64,000 nt of DNA from Notamacropus eugenii (Eukaryota > Chordata > Mammalia > Diprotodontia > Macropodidae): positions 437,851,377 to 437,915,376 of the forward strand of contig NC_092875.1 in the NCBI RefSeq assembly GCF_028372415.1. Reading direction: 5' to 3'. This document shows positions 54,235 through 64,000 of this stretch, piece by piece. The first letter of the stretch is position 1. The number at the start of each line of letters is the position of its first letter. The notes beneath the pieces are model-generated. The model was not told the origin of the DNA and ran no database searches. It saw only the letters and a program-made list of their open reading frames with translations. The position numbers and the translations under genes were made by a program.

Positions 54235-54345
54235 GATCAGTCAGTCCAATCTTCTCATTTTATAGATGGACAAATCGTGGATGAGGACAATGACTTGGTT
54301 TATCCAACATCACAGCACAATTGTAACCTCCACAATAAATGAAAA
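54235..54345 (-). mobile_element. MIR/THER1 fragment
   Basis: 'cagtccaatcttctcatttt' and 'atagatggacaaatcgtgga' with 'tccaacatcacagcac'. Decayed. Confidence 0.5.
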
Positions 54346-54354
54346 TCATAAAGG

Positions 54355-54594
54355 TGCTTTTTCTCCTCTCCTCCTTTGGGTCAAGGTTGGTCATTAGGGT
54401 TAGTTAGTGTTCAGTTTCCTTTTTCAGTGTCTGTTAATGTTCTTTCATTTATACTACTGTAGTCACTATCCATACTGTTTTCCTGGTTCTGCTTCCTTTA
54501 CTTTGCATCAGTAAATCCATGTAAATCACCTAAAATCAATTTTTAGGTAGTATTTTTCTTAATTACTTTTATGAACTTAAGAAGTCTGTGAAGT
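54355..54594 (-). mobile_element. L1 ORF2 C-terminus, antisense fragment
   Basis: 'tactgtagtcactatccata' and 'ttcctggttctgcttccttt', then 'actttgcatcagtaaatcca', matching the antisense L1 segment seen at 37.3 kb. Confidence 0.6.
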
Positions 54595-54599
54595 GTTTC

Positions 54600-54925
54600 T
54601 ATCAGCCAATCAGTCAACAAACATTGATTAAGCACCTACTGTATGCCAGGCACATGTACGCAAAAGGGTACAAAAGGAGGCAAAGGAGTCCTTGCCCTGA
54701 AGGAGCTCACAATCTAATGGGGTAGACAGCATGTAAATGAATATATACAAATATCTATGCTGGATAATTGAGTGGGAGGTCACTAGAATTAAGTAGGGTT
54801 AGAAAAGAAGATGAAATTCTCTTTAGGACTTTAGGAAACCAGTTGGAGATAGAAATGAGGAAGGAGAGCATTTTAATTCTGGGGGAAGAGTTAAAGAAAA
54901 TTCCAGGAGCTGAGAGATAGACTGT
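54600..54925 (-). mobile_element. L2 LINE 3' end, antisense
   Basis: 'caaacattgattaagcacct', 'actgtatgccaggcacatgt', 'ccctgaaggagctcacaatc' and 'taatggggtagacagcatgt' give a well-preserved L2 tail in reverse. Confidence 0.8.
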
Positions 54926-54973
54926 CTTGTCAGGATATGTATGTTGTATTAAAACAAAATGCCTTTTAAAAAA

Positions 54974-55003
54974 TGGAGGGAGGGAGGGAGGGAAGGAGGG
55001 AGG

Positions 55004-55066
<63 letters not shown>
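54974..55066 (+). repeat. (GGGA)n(GA)n purine tract
   Basis: GGAGG-type units grade into about 29 GA units. Pure purine for about 90 bp. Confidence 0.97.
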
Positions 55067-55071
<5 letters not shown>

Positions 55072-55394
55072 GTGGAATTAAAAAAAAAACAAAGATAAAT
55101 TATACTATTCCCTTCAATAAAATCCTTCTCTCTTATGCCTCATCATATTGAGCAGACACCTTTAAGGGTACTTGAGGACATGCCATCAGAGCACAAGTTC
55201 TGGCAAATGCTATCCAGCTGAAAATGCTATGGCCTAGTGATGGCCTGTAATGATTATAGAATTATAATAAGTTATGGAAATGCTTGTTTTTATTCCATGA
55301 ATTTAAAACAATAATAATAATAATGAAAGAAGTGATATTGTACTGAAGTGGTTGTGTAATCAACTGGTACAAGTACTCTATAGACAATGCAGAA
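55067..55394. other. Unassigned non-coding sequence
   Basis: Includes a short (AAT)n at 55308-55324. Confidence 0.35.
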
Positions 55395-55618
55395 CACTAT
55401 TACCACCCCCTATAGCACTGGTGAAATGGAATCCACTAAGCCATACAGAAGGATCTCTACTGGCCACACGGTGACTTAGAAAATCACACATTAACATTAT
55501 CTGTGTTCTGTTGTATTTTTTGTTCATTTTCTAGCAACATTTTAGTTTGGTACTGGCTGCACTTAGAGTATTGTGGGCAGCATATGAGCTGTGGGCTGTG
55601 TTTGATACCTCTGCTCTA
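55395..55618 (-). mobile_element. Possible hAT-type DNA transposon end
   Basis: The minus strand begins 'cagaggtatcaaacacagcc' (about 55614-55595), close to the CAGGGGTGTCAAAC terminal repeats of some vertebrate hAT elements, and continues 'gcagccagtaccaaac'. The left terminal repeat and 8-bp target duplication were not found. No transposase sequence is seen. Confidence 0.35.
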
Positions 55619-55739
55619 TACCATCTTTACCATTTTGATTCTAACCAATATCTTTCTCTATAAATGATCCCTCCAATATTCTGAAAGCGTCCATCTGGTT
55701 TTTTGAAGGCCATCCATCTGTTGCCTCTCACTACTTCAT

Positions 55740-55965
55740 AGCTAACATTTTCATAGTACTTTAAGACTGGGAAAGCACTCTACAAATACCATCTTATTTT
55801 ATCCTTACAACAGCCCTGCAGTGTTGTTTCTATTGCTATCCTCATTATGTAGGTGAGGAAAGTAAGGTAGAGCTTAAAGTACTTACCCAAGATCACACAG
55901 GTACAAAGAGTCTATGGCCAATTTTTTACTCATTTTCCTGATTGACGCCCAACCAATGACACTAC
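55740..55965 (-). mobile_element. MIR/THER1-type SINE
   Basis: 'taacattttcatagtacttt', 'gaaagcactctacaaatacc', 'atccttacaacagccctgca', 'gtaggtgaggaaagtaaggt' and 'ttacccaagatcacacaggt' form a nearly complete antisense copy. Confidence 0.8.
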
Positions 55966-56094
55966 ACAACTCTTGACTCATGACCTCAGGTAGCCTATAG
56001 TTGCCCAATGATTCATCCCATTTCTTTTTTCAGGTCATACATATCCTTGACATATTTATTTTATGCTGCTTTCCTGTTTTTGTGGGTCCTTCAT

Positions 56095-56335
56095 TTCAAT
56101 CATTGAAACCCCCACTCTTTGAGACCTCATTTGGGGTTTTCTTGGCAAAGATATTGCAGTGGTTGGCCATTCCCCTCTCCAGCTCATTTTACAGATGAGG
56201 AAACTGAGAGAAATGGGACTAAGTGACTTCTCCAGGGTCACATAGCTAGTAAGTATTTGAGTCCTGATTTGAACTCAAACCTTCCTGACTCCAGATCCAG
56301 CACTTTACCCACTGTACCACCTAACTGCCCTATGC
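56095..56335 (-). mobile_element. MAR1-type CORE-SINE with BovB-like tail
   Basis: 'gggttttcttggcaaagata' (56133-56152) tail, 'ttttacagatgaggaaactg' CORE, 'catagctagtaagtatttga' and 'gatttgaactcaaaccttcc', with head 'acccactgtaccacctaact'. Confidence 0.88.
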
Positions 56336-56497
56336 TTCTTATCATGTACAAGTTACTAGTACTGTTGGTAAGTACATTCTTCATATACACATGTCCCAAG
56401 GTCCTAAAAAGGAAACACAAAACAAATACAAATGTCAAACTATATGACTGTATTCATTCTATGATTTTCTGAATCCATGACTTGGACCCCAGTGGCA

Positions 56498-56520
56498 TCA
56501 TCATCATCATCATCATCATT
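56498..56520 (+). repeat. (ATC)n microsatellite
   Basis: About seven ATC units at the junction with the next SINE. Confidence 0.9.
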
Positions 56521-56521
56521 G

Positions 56522-56762
56522 TCAAAACTAACATTTCTATAGCACTTGCTATGTTCCAAGGATTGTGCTAAGCACCTTACAATTATTATCTCATCTGACC
56601 CTCACAGTCCTGAGAGGTAGATTCTATTATTATCCTTATTTTACAGATGAGGAAACTGAAGAAAACAGAATTTAAGTATCTTGCCCAGGGCCATAAAACT
56701 AGTGTCTGAGGCTTAATTTGAACTCAAGTCTTCCTGGCTGTAGCAGCAGCTGTCCCAGCTTG
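56522..56762 (-). mobile_element. MIR/THER1-type SINE
   Basis: 'atttctatagcacttgctat', 'gattgtgctaagcaccttac', 'aattattatctcatctgacc', 'ttttacagatgaggaaactg', 'ttgcccagggccataaaact' and 'gaactcaagtcttcctggct' are nearly full length. Confidence 0.85.
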
Positions 56763-57934
56763 ACATTTATCAAGGCAACATACGTAAGAAACCCATGGCT
56801 TCTCTTTCTAGCACAGAATTCAATATTTGGAATAATTTAATTGCAAGTGTAACCAGGAAAAATCTTTCCTGTGGAATATGATAAATAAGGACTCTCATGG
56901 ACCAAGTTCAATGTTACCTCTGTCAAAAGGACTGAAGAATGAAGGGGAGAGACAACCTGAAGAAGGCTGAGGGATTTCAGTTTCAATTCAAATAATAACA
57001 AAAGAAGAAATCCCAAGGAAAACATTAAGAAGACGAGAAATTAGTCCACAAAGAGGTACTTTGTCAAACTTACATAAAGAATTAGGATATATATTAGCAG
57101 AGACATGAAAATTAAGGAATTGTCACTAATTTATAAAGCAGAACGGTAATTAAAACCTGGAAGGAATGTGGTAGAAATGACTTCAGTTATTTATTTCAAG
57201 ATGTCTCTTGAACTACTAATGGGGCCATTTGCTTCATCCCAGAAATAATTGTTTCAGTGGCTATTGTACAAGATTATAAATATCTCAAATTAGGAAAAGC
57301 TAGGGAAAATGGTCGCAGGGGGATTGTAGTAAAATAAGAAAATGGTGAATACAGTGGCATTTAAAATATGCACATTTGTTCATTGCAGTTCTATCACTAT
57401 CAGGAAAATCTGGACCGAAATGAATGCAGATTAAATTTTATGAAAGGAATTTGAATGTGAAGTCAATGAAAAAGAAAAAGGGAGATTCCTTCCTACCTCA
57501 TTCTCAGGCTGAGGCTGTACTTCCTTCAAACTGCTAGTTTAGCCATTTTGTGAGAATTGACCTGTCAATTGCATTGGACAACTGCCTGATTCAAGGAACA
57601 ATTGCTATGACTAGTATTTTGGACTCAAGAGAAGGGGATGGGATTTGTTCCACTTGTGACCTCATTTCTGTGACTGCCCAGGCTCTCATAGTTGGGGTGA
57701 GTTGCCACTGTGACATAAAATTGACATGATAAATTGATTTGGCATCAGATGTCCCATAGCCATTGTATCAAAGTATGCAAAGGGCAACCTCCACTGTGGT
57801 CATGTCTCATACTCAGCTGTGACAAAGACACAGCTGATCTGATTTATTGTGTTGGTTCTATGATCAGCGATGCCAAGACCTATTTGCAGGATTGTAGACA
57901 TACTCCAAGGGAAGGGACTGTTCCGTTAAACTAC
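56763..57934. other. Unassigned non-coding sequence
   Basis: About 1.2 kb with no recognised repeat. A 73-codon open frame at 57734-57955 has no known domain. Confidence 0.35.
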
Positions 57935-58050
57935 TTATTAATCAATATTTATTAAGTACCTCTTAGTGCCAGGCACTGTGCTATTCACTGGGGATCCATT
58001 AAGAGGTAAAAAGCAATTCCTTCCTTCAAGAAGCTTACAGTTTGATGATT
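57935..58050 (-). mobile_element. L2 LINE tail, antisense
   Basis: 'caatatttattaagtacctc', 'gtgccaggcactgtgctatt', 'cactggggatccattaagag' and 'caagaagcttacagtttgat'. Confidence 0.75.
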
Positions 58051-58264
58051 AGATGTAAACTCTGTTTATACCTGCTGTTATGGAGACCTCATTTATTCAA
58101 TAAGCTTAATTCAATATCCTCATTTGACTGATGAAGAAGTCAAGTCTCAGAAAGTTTCAATTCTATCCAATTTGAATAAAGAAACTTCTACTGAGTGCCC
58201 ATGATGCGCAAGGAAAGGCAGTATACCTAAATGTGAATGAGATAGTTTCCCTTTATCAGAGTCC

Positions 58265-58390
58265 ATGACAGCTAGCTGTGTGACTTTAGTCATGTCACTT
58301 AACCTTGTGGACCTCAGTTTCTTCATCTGTAAAATGAGGAGGTTGGACTAGTTGACCTTTGATGTCTCTAGTTCTATGGTACTAATTACT
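58265..58390 (+). mobile_element. MIR/THER1 fragment
   Basis: 'agctagctgtgtgactttag', 'catgtcacttaaccttgtgg', 'tcagtttcttcatctgtaaa' and 'gaggttggactagttgacct'. Confidence 0.8.
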
Positions 58391-58849
58391 ATGAGTGTGT
58401 CTTTTCTGACGTCTGCCTACCATCTCCTTATTAATAGAATCTATGAGTCCTAGAATCTAGAATAAATCCTAGAATGTCATGTCTTACAGAGGGTAGTCTG
58501 AAATTTCCCATATGGAGATAAAGAAAAAAACCCAAATAGATATTTATCTGGGTAGACTGATTTTAGTCTAAAGAAAAAAGGATGGATGTCTTTTTAAAAT
58601 CTCTGTTGAAATCCAGTTGCATGATTCAGTTTCTAAATCAATCACTTACTAAGTAGCCCTCTCATGGCCACAAAAAAGTTACTTTTTTTCCTAAAAATAT
58701 CTCCATTTGTCTAGATTTTTACTAATGTTTTTGGAGGGGCTTCAAGTCATTTTAGACATCACTTAATTCTGTATTTTCATTTGACAGCTAAGGAAGCTAA
58801 CGCCATGAACAACTGAGTTTTTGCCTTGAACCAATTTTTTTCTGACATT
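58391..58849. other. Unassigned non-coding sequence
   Basis: Possibly a decayed MIR at 58740-58815; otherwise nothing. Confidence 0.3.
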
Positions 58850-59075
58850 TCCATGTTCTCTCAATACCCTGTACTATCCTTACCATCTTTGCCTCTTCCC
58901 TTTCCCACTAGAACCTTCTACAAGTCTACCCTGAGCTACTAAATTTTCACCTTATTATGCTCCATTTGAATATTAGGTCCTTGAGTTCAGGAATTGTGTT
59001 GCTTGTTTGCATGTATGTTCCTCTGCTTGACAAAACATCTTTCATGTAGTAAGTGCTTAGTAAATGCTCTGCCAT
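58850..59075 (+). mobile_element. L2 LINE 3' end
   Basis: 'ttaggtccttgagttcagga', 'ttgtgttgcttgtttgca' and 'gtagtaagtgcttagtaaat'. Confidence 0.7.
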
Positions 59076-59234
59076 ATATCCATCTGTCTATCTAGTTAGC
59101 GATACAGCTATCTCATCTATCATGTAGAGGGATTAAATGCAGTTTGGCTAAGTATGCATTTATTAGGCTTCCATTAAGTATGAGATTCTGCAGATACCAT
59201 TACTAGACAAAACTGTCTTTGCCCTCAATGGCCT

Positions 59235-59325
59235 CACATTTCCTGGAATTATTTGCTCAGTATTATAAAGCTAGGTAGTGTCAGAGTTGACGCTAAAACT
59301 TGGGTCTTTTGAATCACAACATCAG
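59235..59325 (-). mobile_element. MIR/THER1 fragment
   Basis: 'tataaagctaggtagtgtca' and 'aaaacttgggtcttttgaat' in antisense order. Confidence 0.5.
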
Positions 59326-59329
59326 TGTG

Positions 59330-59495
59330 TCTCAGGAATCATCTAGTCTGACTCTCTCATTTTACAGATGAGAGGACTGAGACCCATGGACGTTAAGTGA
59401 ATTGCTCAAATGCCGTCAATATCAGAAGTGGTTTTGAACTCAGGTCATCTAAATCCATAGCCAGTATTCATTTTACTGTACCAGGCTGTCCCTTC
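59330..59495 (-). mobile_element. MIR/THER1-type SINE
   Basis: 'tctctcattttacagatgag', 'aggactgagacccatggacg', 'ggttttgaactcaggtcatc' and 'ccatagccagtattcatttt'. Confidence 0.7.
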
Positions 59496-59889
59496 CCTGT
59501 CAAGTGATCTTTTCTCTCAGGGAATATTCCAGGCTTGGGGAACCTTCCAGGTCCTTGGGTGAGGCCTTTTGATTAAGTCCAAGTTTTACAGAACAAATAT
59601 TTTAATTAAGGGAATTTGCTCTGTGAAGTTTGGATTCTGTCAAAGAGTCACACTTGAGGACCTAGAGGACCACACGTGGCCTTGAGGCCATACGTTCTCC
59701 ACCTTTATACTCTCAAAGTTTATAAACTTTATACTCTTAAAGAATCAATAAATGGGCATTCAATTTTTTCAACATGTGCATTTACAAATATCTAAATGTT
59801 TGTAAATATAAAATAGCTAGGTAGAAATTTTGTTTGTCTTTTGGTCATGCAGAAGCAACCAGTGACTCTGATTTTAGATTATCTTACTA
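59496..59889. other. Unassigned non-coding sequence
   Basis: Nothing recognised. Confidence 0.3.
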
Positions 59890-60004
59890 TTTATATGTGT
59901 TGTTTCTGTCTAGTGAAATGTAAGTTCTTTGCAGGCAAGGGCTGTTTTCATTTTTGTATTTATGTCTTCAGCGCCTAGCCTAAGACCTGGAACACAGTAA
60001 GCAC
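59890..60004 (+). mobile_element. L2 LINE 3' tail (interrupted)
   Basis: 'gaaatgtaagttctttgcag', 'ttgtatttatgtcttcagcg' and 'acctggaacacagtaagcac'. The end ('catctattgaattaagttga') follows the SINE at 60241. Confidence 0.75.
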
Positions 60005-60236
60005 TTTGCTCTTGTCTGACTCTTTATGACTCCATTTGGGATTTTCTTGGCAAAGATACTGGAGTAGTTTGTTATTTCCTTCTCCAACTCATTTTACATA
60101 TGAGGAAACTGAGGCAACCAAGATTAAATAACTTAGCCAGAGTCACTCAGCTATTAAGTGTCTGAGGCAAAATTTGAACTCACGTCTTCCTGACTCTAGG
60201 CCTGCTGCCCTATCCACCGTACTACCTGGTTGCCCA
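60005..60236 (-). mobile_element. MAR1-type CORE-SINE inserted in L2 tail
   Basis: Tail 'gggattttcttggcaaagat' (60038-60057), CORE 'catatgaggaaactgaggca', then 'gagtcactcagctattaagt' and head 'cctatccaccgtactacctg'. Nearly complete. Confidence 0.88.
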
Positions 60237-60262
60237 TAATCATCTATTGAATTAAGTTGAAA

Positions 60263-60784
60263 TCACCAGATATCACATTCACACTCTCTTTGGGGTTACT
60301 TTGGTCCAGGTGTCTGGAAAACAAACCAGACTTGTTACCAACACCACCAGAGCGAGAGGGGAAGTCTCAGGAAGACATTCAAAGATCTGGACAAATTCCT
60401 CTGCATCTTCCTCTCCCTCCCTATTTTTTTAGCCTCTTTTGTTCTAGTCTTGACATACCCTAACATTTGTATACAAGCAAAATCTGGTCAAAATGTCCTG
60501 TAAAGGAAAAATTGAAGAGGAACATGGAGGAAATATTACACCTCCCACCCAAGTCAAAATACAATCTGAGAGGAAGATGGAGTGGGTTGGGGGATGAGGA
60601 TGGAAAGCATGTTGTAGATAGTGGGCCCAAGGGTTTATCGTTTTATTTGTATAAGTATAGATTGTGGCTGATTGTGTTCCAAGCCTCTAGCACTAGCAAG
60701 GGAATACCAGAACCACAGGGCAAAGGTGGTGCTTCTTCTCATAGACTGGTGAAGACTTTGTTTGGTACACAATAAAAAGTCCAC
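60263..60784. other. Unassigned non-coding sequence
   Basis: No repeat recognised. Open frames at 60257-60463 and 60467-60775 have no known domains. If the minus-strand 3' UTR at 60.8 kb is real, this is immediate downstream flank. Confidence 0.35.
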
Positions 60785-60806
60785 AGGAGGGATTTTATAT
60801 CAAAAT

Positions 60807-60812
60807 TTTATT
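60807..60812 (-). terminator. Poly(A) signal AATAAA
   Basis: TTTATT on the plus strand. Cleavage would be expected near 60785-60795, with a downstream U/GU-rich element ('tttttattgtgtacc' on the minus strand). Confidence 0.45.
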
Positions 60813-61611
60813 AAACAAAAAAATGCACCATTGGAATACCATTTCTATAAAAAATGAATATGAGACTGCTCTACAGTGCATTACAAAACCCCCTTTTCTT
60901 CATGTAATAGTATACAAGATTGTGTGTAGAAACAGTCATTTCTTTTTAAACTGTAAGCAAGTTTCTTTCCTCATAGAACAAGATTTACACTTCAGTATTG
61001 CAATCACTAGTCTAATTTGGTTAACAATGCTAGAGTCTGACAATTTAAAGAAACTGTTTATAGGCTCAAAATACCCCATTTTTAAGGTGTTTTGTAACAA
61101 CGAGATTTTTCCCCCACTAAGGCTAGTTAAAGCTGTAGTATACCCATTTCTACCAGAAAAAAACTTACTAGCACACTAACAATTGGTTTGAACTACACAT
61201 GGCAAAGCCCTTTGATTGAGTGTCTAGAGTTGATTTAACAAATGCTACAATAACCTTGCGCAGTTTGTCTTAACCCCATTTTGATTTGACATATTGGGGG
61301 AAAGATTGACACTTTAATAAGATGGCTTTGCCTGGGGCATCCTCATACTCAGAGAACCACACTGCAAGTTCCCAGGAGAGCTCGCTGAGATATGGAACAC
61401 TGCAGCTTTAACAGCCCAATCTAGGTGTCCAACCAGATATTCCTTTTATTTTTTTTATCATAAATTATCCAAAAAAGATCACTCTAAATAATAAATTAAA
61501 TATTACTTATAAAAAGTACACCCCATTCCCACCCTCCCACCCCCAAACAAGGTGACAATTCACAAAGGTCAGAATTGTCAGCTCTACCTTACAATAATAA
61601 AAACAACCTTA

Positions 61612-61680
61612 CTCCTTCTCCTCCTCTTCTCCTCCTCCTCCTTCTCTTTCTCCTCATACTCCTCTCCCCAACATTGCCTG
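61612..61680 (+). repeat. (CTC/CTT)n pyrimidine tract
   Basis: Nearly pure C/T units 'ctcctcctcttctcctcctc'. Purine-rich (GAG/GGA) in the sense of the putative 3' UTR. Confidence 0.9.
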
Positions 61681-64000
61681 CTTGCATTTGAAAGTACATG
61701 TACAGTATCAGTAAGATCCATCAGCCCCATGGCATTTTGCTCATGACATTAGGCTGCATGTGGATGCTGCTTTCCAGTCCAGCCAAAAGTAAAATGGAAC
61801 AAAATAGAATGACATGTATGGTCTCTACTGAGAGCAAGGGGGAGAGAAAGCTTTCAGAGAGCACACCAGAAGTCAGACCTGGCAAAAATGAGTCGCCAGA
61901 GATGGAGACATAAGAGATCCCAAAATGGTAGCAATAATATTGAATTGCTTTTCTGGGCATGGGCTTTCCTCCTGTATAGCTTCACTCAGCACAGAATACC
62001 CAGGCATTCCATTTCAGAAACAATACCTTTTAAAACTGAATATTTGGATAACAAAGTATTTTGATCAATGGATACAAGTGTTTTGGAATGCAAAGGAATG
62101 ATGATAGCACTAGGTGACCTACCTGTGACCTTCCAAAGTATTATATCTGAGACTTTAATATTGGGCTCACTGGATGAAAGGTTTCCAGTGCAACAGAAAA
62201 GTCACTTCCGAAAGTCACCATAATAATACCAACTGTAAATAGTTTTGCAACATATTGTTCCAGAAATGACAACAAAGGAACTCTTGTGCAGATTTGGTTT
62301 TATGAACTGCTTCAGATCTCTAGTGTTTTGTGAGCTCTCTTTAGCATCGGCAATAGATGGAGACAGAATGCTAATCTGAGCATCCCAGGAACGAGGGATT
62401 CATGAAATGATTTAGGGCAGAAGCAGGGGACTAGACCCTGCTTCAGATCTGCTTGAAAGTTCATGAAGGTTGATTTTTGTTGTAAAACAAAAACACAAAA
62501 AGCAAAAAGAAATTAAAAAGGTGAGGACACAGCTGTGAGGCTGTGCATTGTCTTCGTTTTCCTGGCTTGTTCATAAAGTCCAAATGGACGCACTGCAGGA
62601 AATGCTAAGTCTGGACTCCTTTTTGATTCAGGTAAGACTTTGGAGGCAGTCTGGTTTTCTGGGAATTGCAACCCACTTGCCATCTTAGCACTCCCTCTAT
62701 TAAGTTGTAGCAAGATTCTGGAAGCTCATTCTGTTGAATCCAATCTAATGAGCCAACATCAATAATAAACTGTAGTAGCCTCCTGGGCTGCCTCAGTTGG
62801 TCCCCTATACTGCAGGCCCTTGATTAGAAAAGCAAAGAGCCAAACTCTATAGTCCTGAATGTTGACTACGAACTCTGAGTTCAAGCTAAGCGGCTATTGT
62901 CATGAAGCTAAAAATTTCATTTGTTTCCATCAGGGCAAGCCACCAAACAGCCCACTGATATGAATTACAATTTACTTAAAGGGACTGGCAGAATCCATTT
63001 CTACCACAAGACAATGTAGCCATTATAAATTCCCCTCTTAGCTGACCTGTTTTCCTCAAATTTATTAGGGTTTAAAGTTACGGTGCATAAAGGTCTTTCT
63101 GATTAACTACTGATTATATGTTACTTAAAGATGAAGTTCCAGTGTACACGTTAAATATGTCAGTAGTTTGTGTTTCTGTTACATGAACAGAAGCATTATG
63201 GCTGGGTAGTTATTGAACGTACATTACAAAAAACTTATTAACTTTTGGCTACCATACCACTGAAAAGCACTTTACTTATTTTGAGCTCTCTGTGTTTGCT
63301 TGTCTCTGGAAATTTACAAAAGTTTCTTGGAAAAACCTTTCCTATCAGATAAAAATAGGAAAGGAAAATAACTCCTCTTCTCAGAAATAGGTGTTTTCCT
63401 GATAGTTTGACTTCTGTGAATGTAGGGTCAAAGGGCACATTGTCAAGCTGTATTTAAGTCCCAGTGCTGGAGTATCTGGTTAGCTGTCAAGTGGAACCCT
63501 ATGGGACTCAGAGATTTATGAGTTTAAAAATCTGACACTGCCTGAACTCAGTTGGGAGCTGGAGCAAAACAGAGGTCACTTCCACCATTCACAGGTTACT
63601 TCTTGTCAAGAGATTAGGGGACTGGGAAAATTAAAGAGTTACCTGAAAACCCTGAGTAGGTAAGCTGTAGCCTTACAGGAACGGTTTGGGGAACCACAGT
63701 TCTACACATGCTACATCAGCCATATGGATTTGGGGCTTAAAGAACTTGTATCTCATGGTCATACTCTGACTTGTCCCCTACACTAAGGCCTGGCATGGAC
63801 ACGTATTTTACCACTGTTTAGTGAGACTTTAGCACTACCACAAAAACATTTTAATGATGAAAAAAAAAATGAACACGAACCAAGAACATTTAGGAAACAC
63901 AAGGCCTCTGAAACAAATTCTACAAACTGTCCCCCATATCCAGAACTCATCCCAAACCATCTGAATTGTTCTAACATTTCCATCTCATTTCCAAAGATGA

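Larger units (their letters stand above)
60785..64000 (-). other. Candidate 3' UTR of an off-window minus-strand gene
   Basis: About 3.2 kb with no recognised interspersed repeat, next to repeat-dense DNA. On the minus strand it ends at a canonical AATAAA (60812-60807) followed by U/GU-rich sequence (complement of 60760-60780). Other AATAAA hexamers lie at 61446-61451 and 63061-63066. Scattered short open frames on both strands do not look coding. Long, repeat-poor 3' UTRs are common in mammalian genes with complex post-transcriptional control. The coding part would lie beyond 64000. Gene identity is unknown, and a conserved non-coding block is an alternative. Confidence 0.4.

Noticed and set aside
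54927..55151. Arg/Glu-repeat open frame
   Set aside because: Produced by the (GGGA)n(GA)n tract.
60257..60775. Two consecutive plus-strand frames (68 and 102 codons) as a small gene
   Set aside because: Separate frames with no shared domain, no splice signals noted and unremarkable codon use.

Overview
This window looks like vertebrate, and specifically marsupial (metatherian), nuclear DNA. It is AT-rich with very few CpGs and has no intact protein-coding gene that I can support. It is packed with decayed retroelements. The lineage call rests on the repeat mix recalled from family knowledge: tRNA-headed MAR1-type CORE-SINEs with a BovB-like 3' tail, RTE elements with RTESINE-like copies, marsupial-type L1, and abundant L2, L3/CR1 and MIR/THER1. 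I could not search a database, so family names come from recognition and self-comparison within the window. The species cannot be resolved.

Layout. 0-3.3 kb: an old minus-strand L2 interrupted by a MIR-type SINE, a (TG)n tract and AT-rich DNA. 3.3-7.1 kb: a plus-strand L1 with 5' UTR, a broken ORF1 carrying a second L1 3' end, and only the endonuclease part of ORF2. 8-12.6 kb: SINEs, L3, a long minus-strand L2 and an L1 remnant. 13-17.4 kb: a nested block made of an L2, an LTR, an ORF2-less L1 (half-L1/HAL1-like) with a visible target-site duplication, a second L2, a compound microsatellite and a second LTR. 20.5-23.5 kb: a second HAL1-like element on the minus strand, with a third LTR copy replacing part of ORF1. 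23.5-36 kb: sparser DNA with L2 tails, a long L3/CR1 (28.4-29.4 kb) and old L1. 36.7-38.7 kb: one L2 split by two L1 insertions, one of which carries a SINE. 42-44.8 kb: an RTESINE-like copy, then the 5' half of an RTE element with a decayed endonuclease. 46-48.7 kb: a minus-strand L1 that has lost the centre of ORF2. 49-60 kb: MIR, L2 and MAR1 copies and a hAT-like end. 60.8-64 kb: a tract free of recognisable repeats, with a poly(A) signal on the minus strand, that may be the 3' UTR of a gene lying to the right.

The elements do not form a pathway. They record successive insertions: L2, L3 and MIR are the hosts, and L1, LTR, MAR1 and RTE are the later arrivals. The most notable observation is the pair of HAL1-like elements. 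They share a doubled 3' module with matching internal spacing, and one has a 12-bp target-site duplication, which implies the ORF2-less form itself was mobile. Secondary leads are the possible 3' UTR at 60.8-64 kb and a weak candidate exon at 51.1-51.3 kb. I found no undescribed multigene system.
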